Positions 8,853-17,699 of a stretch of DNA of 54,556 nt are shown here, one piece after another. Where the stretch lies: positions 1 to 54,556 of the forward strand of contig NZ_JACJTD010000046.1 in the NCBI RefSeq assembly GCF_014698505.1, given 5' to 3'. This DNA comes from Nostoc foliaceum FACHB-393 (GTDB taxonomy: Bacteria; Cyanobacteriota; Cyanobacteriia; Cyanobacteriales; Nostocaceae). The notes under the pieces are model-generated. The model ran no database searches. It was not told where the DNA came from and was given only the letters and a program-made list of their open reading frames with translations. How positions within the stretch are numbered: the first letter of the stretch is position 1; every line of letters starts with the position of its first letter. The position numbers and the translations under genes are program-made.

Positions 8853-10613
8853 ATGTTTGATTTAATGCCGATCGCCTATAGGAATGTTAATCAACTTTGG
8901 GGTTATATCTTAACAGAGACACTAAAGCGGTTGGGATTGACTTGTGCCATTATTTGTCCTGGATCGCGCTCTACACCGTTAGCGATCGCTTTTGCTCAAC
9001 AAGCACCTGAGATTGAAGCGATTTCCATTCTTGATGAACGTTCCGCCGCGTTTTTTGCATTGGGACAAGCTAAAGCAACCGGACGGCCTGTGGTAATTGT
9101 TTGCACCTCTGGTACAGCAGGAGCTAACTTTTATTCAGCAGTAATTGAAGCCTCATATAGTGGTGTACCACTGTTGATATTGACCACCGATAGACCACCA
9201 GAATTGCGAGATTGTCACTCTGGGCAAACTGTGGATCAATTGAGATTATATGGAAACTACCCAAATTGGCAAACAGAGTTAGCCTTACCCTCCGCCGATA
9301 TGGGAATGCTAGCTTACCTGCGACAAACGGTAATTCATAGCTGGGAAAGGGCGCAAACTCCTACAAAGGGGCCAGTACATTTGAATATTCCCTTTCGCGA
9401 TCCCTTAGCACCTGTTCCTGATGGAAGTGACTTGAGCTATTTGCAATCACAGTTTCACCCAGAAGACTTCTTTGCAGGAATAACAAGCAATACCCCATTC
9501 CATATTCCCAATTCCCGATTCCCTATTCCCCAAGAATGGAAGGAATGCGATCGCGGCATTATTATTGCAGGTGTTGCCCAACCGCAGCAACCAGAAGAAT
9601 ATTGTAGAGCGATCGCGCAACTTTCCCAAACTCTCAAATGGCCCGTGCTAGCTGAGGGACTCTCCCCAGTCAGAAATTACGCCGAACTCAACCCTTATTT
9701 GATTTCCACTTATGACCTGATTTTGCGAAATCAGCAACTAGCAAAGCAGCTAGCACCCGAAATGGTGATTCAGGTTGGTGAAATGCCTACGAGTAAAGAA
9801 CTGCGTACCTGGATAGATGCAACGCAACCGCGACGCTGGGTAATTGACCCCAGCCATCAAAACCTCGACCCTTTGCACGGGAGAACGACGCATTTACGAA
9901 TATCTGTAGAAGATATAAAGGTGGAGGAGGGAAATTTATCTTTATCCTCAAAATATGTGCAGCAATGGTGTGATGCGGAAGCTCAAGTCAGGTTAATTGT
10001 TGACCAGACAATGGGGAAAATAGATGAAGTCATTGAGAGTAAAGCAGCTTGGTTAATTTCTCAGATTTTACCGCCAGGAACGCCTCTGTTTATTGCCAAT
10101 AGTATGCCTGTGCGGGATGTGGAATATTTCTGGAAACCGAATAATTTAGGAGTGCGATCGCACTTTAACCGGGGTGCAAATGGTATAGATGGAACATTGT
10201 CCACAGCTTTAGGAATTGCCCATCGACAGCAAAGTAGTGTGATGTTAACGGGAGATTTAGCGCTGTTGCATGATACCAATGGTTTTTTAATCCGCAATAA
10301 GTTTATCGGACATCTCACGATTGTATTAATCAACAACAATGGCGGTGGAATTTTTGAAATGTTACCCATTGCCAAATTTGATCCACCATTTGAAGAGTTT
10401 TTTGGCACTCCCCAAGATATTGATTTTGCTCAGTTGTGTGCTACTTATAATGTGCAGCATGAATTGATTAATTCTTGGGAGCAGTTACAGCAAAGATTAA
10501 ACCCGCTTCCAACTAAAGGTATTCGGGTTTTGGAGGTGCAGACAAATCGGAAACTAGATGCTAAGTGGCGACAAGAGAATTTGAGAAATTTTGGCGCAGA
10601 TATTGTAATTTAA
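8853..10613 (+). CDS. menD: SEPHCHC synthase
   Basis: MenD is a thiamine-diphosphate enzyme joining 2-oxoglutarate to isochorismate, an early step toward phylloquinone, the photosystem I quinone. The 586 residues show CPGSRSTPLAIAF and the catalytic Glu region DERSAAFFALG at the N-terminus, TSGTAGANFYSAVIEA, and the cofactor-binding GDLALLHDTNGFL with INNNGGGIFEMLP at the C-terminus. MPIAYRN at 8865 is an alternative start. Residues about 217-227 are encoded by four tandem ATTCCCN heptamers (9504-9531) in the linker after the first domain. The phylloquinone gene menB lies 2 kb downstream. Confidence 0.95.
   Translation: MFDLMPIAYRNVNQLWGYILTETLKRLGLTCAIICPGSRSTPLAIAFAQQAPEIEAISILDERSAAFFALGQAKATGRPVVIVCTSGTAGANFYSAVIEASYSGVPLLILTTDRPPELRDCHSGQTVDQLRLYGNYPNWQTELALPSADMGMLAYLRQTVIHSWERAQTPTKGPVHLNIPFRDPLAPVPDGSDLSYLQSQFHPEDFFAGITSNTPFHIPNSRFPIPQEWKECDRGIIIAGVAQPQQPEEYCRAIAQLSQTLKWPVLAEGLSPVRNYAELNPYLISTYDLILRNQQLAKQLAPEMVIQVGEMPTSKELRTWIDATQPRRWVIDPSHQNLDPLHGRTTHLRISVEDIKVEEGNLSLSSKYVQQWCDAEAQVRLIVDQTMGKIDEVIESKAAWLISQILPPGTPLFIANSMPVRDVEYFWKPNNLGVRSHFNRGANGIDGTLSTALGIAHRQQSSVMLTGDLALLHDTNGFLIRNKFIGHLTIVLINNNGGGIFEMLPIAKFDPPFEEFFGTPQDIDFAQLCATYNVQHELINSWEQLQQRLNPLPTKGIRVLEVQTNRKLDAKWRQENLRNFGADIVI
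9504..9531. repeat. Heptamer array (ATTCCCN x4) inside menD
   Basis: Four head-to-tail heptamers ATTCCCA, ATTCCCG, ATTCCCT and ATTCCCC. The same kind of heptamer is common between genes in Nostoc (short tandemly repeated repetitive sequences), but here it is translated as part of MenD. Confidence 0.85.
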
Positions 10614-10914
10614 GTACCTCATTATGTGTTGCTAAATAGAAGGATGAAATATAGCGATTGAGTGAAATACTTGCGGAACTTAAGTTAAAAAAACTTTGCC
10701 ACAAACGTTTTGATAGCTAATGCAAATTACTAAATATTGCTTGGTAAAGAGTAAAAAATAAGAATTAGGTAAAAATTTTAAGTAAAAATGCTTAGTGCTA
10801 AATATTTAATAGTCAACTAATTTCAGTTTTATTACAGTATGCTAATTGTTAGCAAAGTATTATATTATCCAAGTCTATCTAATTTAGAAGCATTATTAAT
10901 GCTACATAACCTAT
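10614..10914. other. Intergenic region, 301 bp
   Basis: AT-rich spacer after menD. No terminator hairpin, RNA gene or repeat was recognised. Confidence 0.5.
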
Positions 10915-11358
10915 ATGCCAATTAACAATGAGATTGATTTACATTCAATAAGTAAGTTCATACAAACAGAATCTTTAGTCAGAGAAATAAGTGAAATTAT
11001 ATCTAAAAAAATAGAAACATCACTTTATAATACTCAAGGAGAAGACTACTCACTTTTAATCAAGCGACTAAATGTTGTAGGTTTATCTACCCTCGATGAA
11101 ATAAAAAAAGATTTAGAGAAACATAAAAATAAAATTATAAAGTTCACTGAAAAATGGATTAACGACAGCGATTATCCAAACTATGGTTTTACTTCTTATA
11201 ATGTACCACTTATGTACCTTTGTTACATCAAATTAGCTTTACTGGGCAACGTGGCTGACATAGCAGATAAGCTACAATTATTTTTATTTAACATAGACAA
11301 TAAAGAAAGTATAGTACTTGCACAGCGTATATTAAAAATTTATAGAGACATAAAATAG
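10915..11358 (+). CDS. Hypothetical protein, AT-rich islet gene
   Basis: 147 residues, not recognised. The sequence is Lys/Ile/Asn-rich and looks all-helical: ISKFIQTESLVREISEIISKK at the start, a charged STLDEIKKDLEKHKNKI helix in the middle and a Leu-rich C-terminal half (MYLCYIKLALLG). No signal peptide or catalytic motif is visible. Its base composition is clearly more AT-rich than menD or menB, which suggests recent arrival. The repetitive-free, steady codon pattern makes a real gene likely, but function is unknown. Confidence 0.55.
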   Translation: MPINNEIDLHSISKFIQTESLVREISEIISKKIETSLYNTQGEDYSLLIKRLNVVGLSTLDEIKKDLEKHKNKIIKFTEKWINDSDYPNYGFTSYNVPLMYLCYIKLALLGNVADIADKLQLFLFNIDNKESIVLAQRILKIYRDIK

Positions 11359-11675
11359 TATATATTTGGAATTACAAGCACTCTCTGAGCCTTTTGAGTT
11401 TGTAAGTCTTGAACAACTCAAAGTTTTTCTTTGTAACCACCTTTCCAAGCCCACGATCGCAATCTCAATTCCAACAACCTTCTTAAGCAATTCCACTAAA
11501 TATTCGTTTTAACAGTCGCAGGAGGAGTGATCGCACTTCTTCCACTGCTTCTGATATACCCGCGTGTCTGCAAATGTTTCTTCACTTCGAGAAACTTTAT
11601 TTGTAGCCATCATTATTTTACGGAGTGCGTAGGCGTAGCCCACCGCAGGTATCGCCCTTCTCCTTTGCGTGAGAT
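11359..11675. other. Intergenic region with repeat and gene remnant, 317 bp
   Basis: Holds a 29-bp interspersed repeat (11627-11655) and, on the minus strand, a short open frame (11509-11613) reading MMATNKVSRSEETFADTR and ending after about 34 residues. That may be a remnant of a small gene; it is not annotated as functional. Confidence 0.4.
11627..11655 (+). repeat. 29-bp interspersed repeat, copy 1
   Basis: Begins GCGTAGGCGTAGCCC and ends in ATCGC. Closely related copies lie at 12608-12636, 38503-38531 and 42240-42268 (minus), with a divergent copy in mutM at 45440-45471. Confidence 0.8.
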
Positions 11676-12548
11676 TTACCCTCTTGGTTGATCTTGTAAC
11701 CACCCTTCCAAATCAGTAAGAGTAGAGAAATCCAACAAAGCATCACCTAAAGCTTCCAACTGTTCCACCGATAACTCTTGAATCTGGGACAGAAGCGCAT
11801 CAGGAATATTACCCACACGCCGATTTAATAGTCGTAAAACGATCGCTCTTTCTCCTTCAACCTTTCCTTCCTCTCTTCCTTCAACCTTTCCTTCTTCTCG
11901 CCCTTCTTCCTTCGCTTCCAGAATAGCCCGTGGTTCTTCCAAATTCAGTCCCAACATCGTTGCAATCTCCTCTCGACTTAGGTTAGAAAACTTGTAGACG
12001 ATAATCGTCGTCACTAAATCAATTATCGCTTGCTCCGATTGTTGCCGTGCTTGCTCCAGCAAAAACCGCGCCCCTTCAACTGCTTCGGTTTCAGAAGTAA
12101 CATTTGTCAGCAACATCAAACCCAATCCCAAAGGTTGTTCTCGCAAATCCCCCAACTCATCCAGATAAACCCGCCTGACTTGGCCACTTTCTAACAAAGC
12201 GCGGTGAATCGAAGAGGAAGAAGGTTCGAGACTGCGAGAAGCAAAAATTATGACTCCAAACCAGTCATCGTAACGAATCGAGTTGCGGTAGAGAAACAAA
12301 AACAATTCGCTAAAGAAGCGGTGATATAAGTCTTCGTCCTTCTGAAACTGCACTTCTGCAAAAAAGACGGTTTTGGAAACTGCATTATCGGGAGGTAAAA
12401 ACACTCCATCAATCCGAAACGCGGTTTCTTTTACTTCAACTGATTCAAACTGGTAGTTTTCCGCTTCTGGGGGTGGTTCATCTACTAATTCAAATAGCAA
12501 ACCGGGAAATTGCTTAAATAATTTATAGAAGATGGTGTCACGTCGCAT
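11676..12548 (-). CDS. Rpn-family recombination-promoting nuclease/putative transposase
   Basis: 290 residues of the Rpn/PD-(D/E)XK group (DUF2887-like N-terminus MRRDTIFYKLFKQFPGLLFEL). The nuclease core shows Asp47 in RIDGVF and Glu65-x-Gln67 in FFAEVQFQK. A helical part follows with LEQARQQSEQAI and YKFSNLSREEIATMLGL, then a perfect EGREEGKV duplication near 217-232 and a DUF4351-like C-terminus (RLLNRRVGNIPDALLSQI...LLDF). Such genes are multicopy and mobile-like in cyanobacteria; E. coli RpnA relatives promote RecA-independent recombination. It lies between menD and menB in an islet flanked on both sides by the same 29-bp repeat. Confidence 0.85.
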   Translation of the reverse strand: MRRDTIFYKLFKQFPGLLFELVDEPPPEAENYQFESVEVKETAFRIDGVFLPPDNAVSKTVFFAEVQFQKDEDLYHRFFSELFLFLYRNSIRYDDWFGVIIFASRSLEPSSSSIHRALLESGQVRRVYLDELGDLREQPLGLGLMLLTNVTSETEAVEGARFLLEQARQQSEQAIIDLVTTIIVYKFSNLSREEIATMLGLNLEEPRAILEAKEEGREEGKVEGREEGKVEGERAIVLRLLNRRVGNIPDALLSQIQELSVEQLEALGDALLDFSTLTDLEGWLQDQPRG

Positions 12549-12607
12549 TTTTATTCCTCAACACCCAGACAATTACCAGATTGTAAAGGCTTGAGACACG
12601 AATTTTA

Positions 12608-12636
12608 GCGTAGGCGTAGCCCACCGCAGGTATCGC
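12608..12636 (+). repeat. 29-bp interspersed repeat, copy 2
   Basis: Identical to copy 1 (11627-11655) as far as read. The two copies bracket the Rpn-type gene. Confidence 0.8.
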
Positions 12637-12689
12637 ATGTCCCTGCGTCCGCGATAAAATTCTCAAGCACAACACCGCACTCCATACCA

Positions 12690-13523
12690 ATGCAAATTAA
12701 CTGGCAAACTGCCAAAACCTACGAAGACATCCTGTATCAAAAAACCGATGGCATTGCAAAAATCACCATCAACCGTCCCCATAAACGCAATGCTTTCCGT
12801 CCTGAAACAGTCTTTGAACTGTATGACGCTTTCTGTAATGCTCGTGAAGATACTACTATTGGAGTTGTCTTATTTACTGGTTATGGCCCACACACTGATG
12901 GCAAATATGCTTTCTGTTCTGGTGGTGATCAAAGTGTGCGGGGACATGCGGGTTATGTGGATGACACTGGCATCCCTCGCTTGAATGTGTTGGACTTACA
13001 ACGCCTGATTCGCTCCATGCCGAAAGTGGTAATTGCCTTAGTAGCTGGATATGCGATCGGTGGTGGACATGTCCTACACTTAATTTGTGACCTTACCATC
13101 GCTGCTGATAACGCCATTTTCGGACAGACTGGCCCCAAAGTAGGCAGTTTCGACGGTGGTTTTGGAGCCAGCTATCTCGCCCGCATCGTCGGGCAAAAAA
13201 AAGCTAGAGAAATTTGGTTTCTGTGCCGCCAATATGATGCACAACAAGCGCTAGAAATGGGCTTAATTAATTGCGTCGTCCCAGTCGAACAACTAGAAGC
13301 GGAAGGTATTCAATGGGCGCAGGAGATTTTAGAAAAAAGTCCGATCGCAATTCGATGTCTCAAAGCCGCATTCAACGCTGATTGTGACGGACAAGCTGGT
13401 TTACAAGAACTCGCTGGCAATGCCACCCTACTCTATTACATGACAGAAGAGGGGTCTGAGGGCAAACAAGCGTTTCTCGAAAAGCGGCCACCAGATTTCC
13501 GCTCTTTTCCTTGGTTACCTTAA
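12690..13523 (+). CDS. menB: 1,4-dihydroxy-2-naphthoyl-CoA synthase
   Basis: MenB closes the naphthoquinone ring from o-succinylbenzoyl-CoA in the phylloquinone pathway. The 277 residues have the crotonase fold: ITINRPHKRNAFRPET near 27-42, the oxyanion-hole segment FCSGGDQSVRGHAGY, AGYAIGGGHVLHL and QTGPKVGSFDGGFGASYLAR. The Gly-containing QTGPKVGSFDGG stretch is that of type I, bicarbonate-dependent MenB. The C-terminus FLEKRPPDFRSFPWLP is complete. A strong terminator follows. It is probably transcribed alone, since an islet separates it from menD. Confidence 0.96.
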   Translation: MQINWQTAKTYEDILYQKTDGIAKITINRPHKRNAFRPETVFELYDAFCNAREDTTIGVVLFTGYGPHTDGKYAFCSGGDQSVRGHAGYVDDTGIPRLNVLDLQRLIRSMPKVVIALVAGYAIGGGHVLHLICDLTIAADNAIFGQTGPKVGSFDGGFGASYLARIVGQKKAREIWFLCRQYDAQQALEMGLINCVVPVEQLEAEGIQWAQEILEKSPIAIRCLKAAFNADCDGQAGLQELAGNATLLYYMTEEGSEGKQAFLEKRPPDFRSFPWLP

Positions 13524-13529
13524 AACTGC

Positions 13530-13564
13530 AAAAATCGCACCTCACTAAAGGGTGCGATTTTTGT
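13530..13564 (+). terminator. Terminator of menB
   Basis: AAAATCGCACC pairs with GGTGCGATTTT around an 8-base loop, starting seven bases after the menB stop codon. T-rich on one side and A-rich on the other, it could stop transcription from both strands. Confidence 0.85.
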
Positions 13565-13650
13565 AGATGTCAACGTTTACAGCACTAAAAATCTTAAAAA
13601 CAAATCTTATCTTAAGCAAACTACAAAATCAGTTCAGTAATAATGGATGA

Positions 13651-13962
13651 CTAAATAACCACTGCTTTATTCTTTACCTGTTCAGATACAGAGGCAGCTA
13701 TTTCCTCTACAGGGGCAACAGCATTGTCTAAATCTGAGGCTAAGGAGTGAGATGATGTTAAAACTGGGGCTGCATCTGGCAAACTCCAAGCATCTTCCAA
13801 GGTTTCCCAAGAAGGTGCAAAAGGCGGGAGTGCCAAAGAGCAAGCCTTCCAAGTTGCTTGAACTGGTGCTCCCAATTGCTGGCATGTTCCGCCACGGCGA
13901 CCCTCTGGCTGGTAATGACGGCAATATCTACAGGCAGATGCTAAAAATTTAATGGGTTTCAT
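13651..13962 (-). CDS. Conserved cyanobacterial protein with Cys motif
   Basis: 103 residues. The N-terminal third carries ACRYCRHYQPEGRRGGTCQQLG and WKACSLALPPFAPSWE, with Cys at 11, 14, 27 and 41, a spacing that could hold a zinc ion or iron-sulfur cluster. The C-terminal half is Ala/Ser/Val-rich and poorly ordered. I recognise the Cys-rich part as a conserved family of cyanobacteria without an assigned function. It is transcribed alone, away from a 468-bp spacer. Confidence 0.7.
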   Translation of the reverse strand: MKPIKFLASACRYCRHYQPEGRRGGTCQQLGAPVQATWKACSLALPPFAPSWETLEDAWSLPDAAPVLTSSHSLASDLDNAVAPVEEIAASVSEQVKNKAVVI

Positions 13963-14430
13963 TTGGATTCATCTTTAGTGCCGTTGCCGGCTGAATTTCA
14001 TCCTTATATTTTGCTTCTATATATAAAGACGGATAAAAGCCAAAAAGCCATTGTTTTCTATAGGTTTCAGCGATCCCGACGAAAAAATAAACTTTAGGAT
14101 ATTTTTATATTCTTGTTATATTTTTAAATAATGCTTAGAGTGGTTGCCTATAGATATTGGCTAAAACTTATTAGGGATCAAGACTAAAACCTAAGCTTTT
14201 GATTTCTCTAGCCTTTTAACTTCCTCCTTAAGGATAGCTTAAGGCAGATAATTTCAGATAAATTGTCTGCTTTTGATACCACGTTAGGCATATTTTAGCA
14301 GTGAAATACATTTTTTCTTAAGAATCAGAACTATTTTGTGTAGCAGTAACAAGTTACTTTAGGATAAATTCTGCTCAACGAATAATCGCTAAACTATTTA
14401 GCTTTTAATCTAGGTTAGGACTGATTCCCT
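13963..14430. other. Intergenic region, 468 bp
   Basis: AT-rich spacer upstream of the Cys-motif gene and downstream of the DUF721 gene. Nothing recognisable beyond short A/T runs. Confidence 0.5.
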
Positions 14431-14973
14431 TCAAAACTGTTTAGCCGCACAGACAGAACAGACTTCCCAACGCTGGAGTTCGCCGGGCGGGGTGGGAGAT
14501 TGACACTGGGGACAAAGGGGTAAGCCATGCGATCGCGATCGCATGATCTTTGTCCAATGTCCAAAAGCAGCATTTACATCCTTAGTGGGTGTAACATCAG
14601 GGCGGCTAATCTCATCACCAAGGTAACTGGGATGCTCATGAGGCGAAATCGTTTGTTGCTGTTTTCTCTCCACCGATGGATTCTGCCAGTTAGCAGTAGA
14701 GAAGCGAATATCAACCAAAGGTGTTGGCAGGTTTTTATTCAACTTTAAAAGCAGAGACGAGCGGCCAAAAGTCAGGTTTTGCGCCCAAGCAGCACTAGAA
14801 GTTGCTACCGACAAAACATCGCGCTGAATCGATAATGGTCGAGTATTTGCGGCAACCACTGGGCCAACAACTTCTGGCCAAAACTTGAGCAGGCGTTGAA
14901 ATGGTTGCTCCTGCCATTTGGCCTGCTTTTCTAGAACGCCTAAAATATCATTAATTGATTTCAACGACATCAT
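14431..14973 (-). CDS. DUF721 (DciA-like) protein with C-terminal zinc ribbon
   Basis: 180 residues. Residues 1-85 match DUF721, the fold of DciA, which loads the replicative helicase DnaB in most bacteria: LKSINDILGVLEKQAKW, FWPEVVGPVVAANTRP and VLSVATSSAAWAQNL. A linker leads to a C-terminal zinc-ribbon-like CPQC...CSVC, known in cyanobacterial members. There is no DnaC gene nearby. A role in helicase loading is inference from the family. The annotated start MMSLK is close to a heptamer-like GTGCTGA repeat (14978-14991). Confidence 0.8.
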   Translation of the reverse strand: MMSLKSINDILGVLEKQAKWQEQPFQRLLKFWPEVVGPVVAANTRPLSIQRDVLSVATSSAAWAQNLTFGRSSLLLKLNKNLPTPLVDIRFSTANWQNPSVERKQQQTISPHEHPSYLGDEISRPDVTPTKDVNAAFGHWTKIMRSRSHGLPLCPQCQSPTPPGELQRWEVCSVCAAKQF

Positions 14974-15144
14974 TCAAAGTGCTGAGTGCTGAGTGAGGAG
15001 CAAGGGAAAAGAGTTTTCCCCTCTGGAAGAGCAGCACCCTGCCTGCCCCTATGCCCAGTCTATCTATTTAGATAATTTTCGCTACTATTGTCACAAATAT
15101 ATCTAAAGTTAATTTCAGCAGTCTACGTTTGAGGCACAGAGACA

Positions 15145-16512
15145 ATGACTCAAAACCCCCTGAACGATTCCGGTACTCAATCATCTAAAACACCTGGGTT
15201 GAAACCAGCACTAGCAGCAGCACTAGCGAGTTTAGAGGTGCCGCTAGATCAAGAGTTAGCTCGATACCGACGCACGCGAACTGGTTTGGTGTCATCAAAA
15301 CAGTCCCGTGTTGCAAGTTACATGAGCAGTCAACCCCAGCCGTTGAATGCCATCTCTACAGCATCGGGCACAACTCAGTCATCAGTAACGGAAATCAAAA
15401 CCAACGTGCCGCCTGCATCTGTATCCGTGAATCATCAGGTAACCCCAGCGCCAGCTACGGCAAAAATTGACGTACCACCCGCATCTTCTGTAGCTGCGAA
15501 TCCTCAAAAAAACCCAGCGTTAGCTACGGCAAAAACTGAGGAACTAAATAATTTCAATGTGCCCTCCACCTCAGATTCTGCTAAAACACAAACTCAACTT
15601 CCACCACCACCGCCCAACTTTAGTAGCAGCATCGTGCCAGCAGTTGTTAAAGATACTAAGAGCGAAAATCTCTTACAGCCAGATGACACCCCTAAGCACC
15701 CAGATGACTATTTGGAATCCAGTGAAGCACTGCTGCGAAGTCTGACAGAAGAACAACCAGAAACTAAGAAACCGAGCAGCAATTCTAGCGATAGTCTGCT
15801 ATCACCTTTGGGTATCGGCTCAATGTTGCTGCTATTGGTGGCGAGTCTTACCTTGGGTTATGTAGTGTTCAATCCCAAAAGCTTGTCACAATGGAATTTA
15901 GCCAATTTGTTTAACGGTAACTCATCTTCTGCACCAGAAAATACTGAAGAAGTTGGAAGTAATATCCAACCTCAGAGCCAGCCACCAAGCACATCTATAC
16001 CCAAGTATCCCAATCTAGCTGCTAAAGAGTTTCCTGAGGTGAGAGACCCTAATGATGTAGTTGGCTTAAAACCCAAAGTCCAACCAACCCTCGCAGTAGT
16101 ACCTAATCCAGTCGTTCCCCAAAACCCCGCAAATCCTCAAACGGCATTGCCTGAACCCAACACAGCCCTAAAACCGACAAATCCGATCGCTTTAGCACCA
16201 GTACCGATGCTACAGCCTTTGCCTCCCCTAAATTTGCCACCCACTTCACCACTAAAAACCTCGCCCAGCCCAATCGCAACCTCACCAAAGCCGGATGCAG
16301 AAATCAAACCAGCAACAGATGGATTCTATCATGTAGTGATAGATAATAAAGACGCGGCTTTAGCCTCAGCACGGCAAGTAATTCCTGATGCTTATTTATC
16401 ACCCAACAAAGAATTGGTTTATTTGGGTGCTTTTAAGACTAAAGAGCAAGTACAACAACATTTGAAATTGTTACAAACAAGGGGAATCAAGGCACGGATT
16501 CAGCAGCCATAA
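15145..16512 (+). CDS. Pro-rich single-pass membrane protein with SPOR-like C-terminus
   Basis: 455 residues. A cytosolic part of about 215 residues contains a basic stretch (ELARYRRTRTGLVSSKQSR) and a Pro/Ser/Thr-rich linker with imprecise repeats (PATAKIDVPPAS, ALATAKTEE). One transmembrane helix lies at about 220-242 (MLLLLVASLTLGYVVF), then a long Pro-rich extracytoplasmic linker and a compact C-terminal domain (FYHVVIDN...LVYLGAFKTKEQVQQHLKLLQTRGIKARI) that resembles SPOR peptidoglycan-binding domains. A division or cell-wall role is plausible but not shown. Confidence 0.7.
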   Translation: MTQNPLNDSGTQSSKTPGLKPALAAALASLEVPLDQELARYRRTRTGLVSSKQSRVASYMSSQPQPLNAISTASGTTQSSVTEIKTNVPPASVSVNHQVTPAPATAKIDVPPASSVAANPQKNPALATAKTEELNNFNVPSTSDSAKTQTQLPPPPPNFSSSIVPAVVKDTKSENLLQPDDTPKHPDDYLESSEALLRSLTEEQPETKKPSSNSSDSLLSPLGIGSMLLLLVASLTLGYVVFNPKSLSQWNLANLFNGNSSSAPENTEEVGSNIQPQSQPPSTSIPKYPNLAAKEFPEVRDPNDVVGLKPKVQPTLAVVPNPVVPQNPANPQTALPEPNTALKPTNPIALAPVPMLQPLPPLNLPPTSPLKTSPSPIATSPKPDAEIKPATDGFYHVVIDNKDAALASARQVIPDAYLSPNKELVYLGAFKTKEQVQQHLKLLQTRGIKARIQQP

Positions 16513-16781
16513 GTTGCAAAAATCTACGATACGATGAGATAACAGTCCTGAGCCATGAGTGCTGAGTCCTGCGTAAACAGGACATGGGTACAGGAGGACA
16601 CGAGGACATTTTAATTATCCGCGTTGCCGCATTTACTACTTTCCGCGTCCTCTTGGTAAAGTCAAGAGTTTTAATACTCAGCACTAAGTTTAGTTGGGAT
16701 GTGGCATCTACATAATCTGCGGTGATGAGTAATTATCAAAACTCATTACTCAGCACTGAATTTCGTGAATGGAGAGCCGAC

Positions 16782-17537
16782 ATGGAATTAATCAAGCGTA
16801 TCCTGCGGGTGATTCGCGCTAATCTCAATAGTTTGATCGGCAGTGCAGAAGATCCAGAAAAGATTCTGGAGCAAACTGTCTTGGAAATGCAGGAAAATCT
16901 GGTGCGGTTGCGGCAGGGTGTAGCACAAGCGATCGCTACCCAGAAACGCACCGAACGACAAGCAGCGGCTGCCCAGTCTCAAACAGAAGAATGGTATCGC
17001 CGCGCTCAATTGGCCTTACAACAAGGCAGCGAACCTCTAGCACGGGAAGCTTTGACTAAGCGCCAAGCCTATAAAGAAACCACTACAGCCCTCTTTTCCC
17101 AGATAGAGCAGCAAAACGATATAGTAGCTAGGCTAAAAAAGGATATGCGATCGCTAGAGTTAAAAATTTCCGAGGCGAAAACAAAAAAAGATATGTATAT
17201 TGCTCGCGCCCGTTCTGCCGAAGCGTCTTATCGCCTCCAAGAAATGCTCGGCGGAGCTTCTACCACCAGCAGTCTGAGCGCTTTTGAGCGCATGGAAGAA
17301 AAAGTTTCGCAAATAGAAGCCAAATCAGAAGCGATCGCTCAACTCAGCAGCGACGACTTGGAAACACAATTTACTTCTTTGGAATCTACTAATGATGTGG
17401 ATGCCGAATTGGCAGCAATGAAGGTGCAGGCTTTAAACGGGGCAGAAAACATACAGCACAACAGTCTCCTCACCCAGGAGAACCAGAAGACAGAGCCGCC
17501 TCCCCAACAGCAGTTACCTAAAACTCAGGACTCTTGA
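16782..17537 (+). CDS. PspA/IM30 family protein (first paralog)
   Basis: ESCRT-III-like membrane-repair coiled-coil protein of 251 residues. The frame is open from 16722, but the ATG at 16782 has GGAGAG at the right spacing and gives MELIKRILRVIRANLNSLI, the amphipathic N-terminal helix of the family. Then come AEDPEKILEQTVLEMQENLVRLRQGVAQAIA and long coiled coils to about 185, including AFERMEEKV. It ends in a Gln/Pro tail and lacks the extra C-terminal helix seen in the next gene, so it is closer to PspA than to Vipp1. The paralog follows 160 bp downstream on the same strand. Confidence 0.9.
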   Translation: MELIKRILRVIRANLNSLIGSAEDPEKILEQTVLEMQENLVRLRQGVAQAIATQKRTERQAAAAQSQTEEWYRRAQLALQQGSEPLAREALTKRQAYKETTTALFSQIEQQNDIVARLKKDMRSLELKISEAKTKKDMYIARARSAEASYRLQEMLGGASTTSSLSAFERMEEKVSQIEAKSEAIAQLSSDDLETQFTSLESTNDVDAELAAMKVQALNGAENIQHNSLLTQENQKTEPPPQQQLPKTQDS

Positions 17538-17699
17538 AGTTCTGCTAATGACCCCACTTTGGAGATATCTTAACAATTAAGAGCTGTTAGAAGGTACTGA
17601 TTCAAACTGGAAAGATTACATTGAAATAGGTAGCTATTAAAAAGTAAAAAAGCTAACTGTCCAACAAAAAGCGTAAACCACACAAGGAAAAACAAAGTT

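Noticed and set aside
11509..11703. 64-codon open frame on the minus strand beyond the Rpn-type gene
   Set aside because: Its first 30 codons run through the 29-bp repeat; only a remnant-like part (from 11613) looks protein-like, and it is very short.
14527..14748. Plus-strand frame opposite the DUF721 gene
   Set aside because: It is antisense to a coherent DUF721/zinc-ribbon protein and has no family features.
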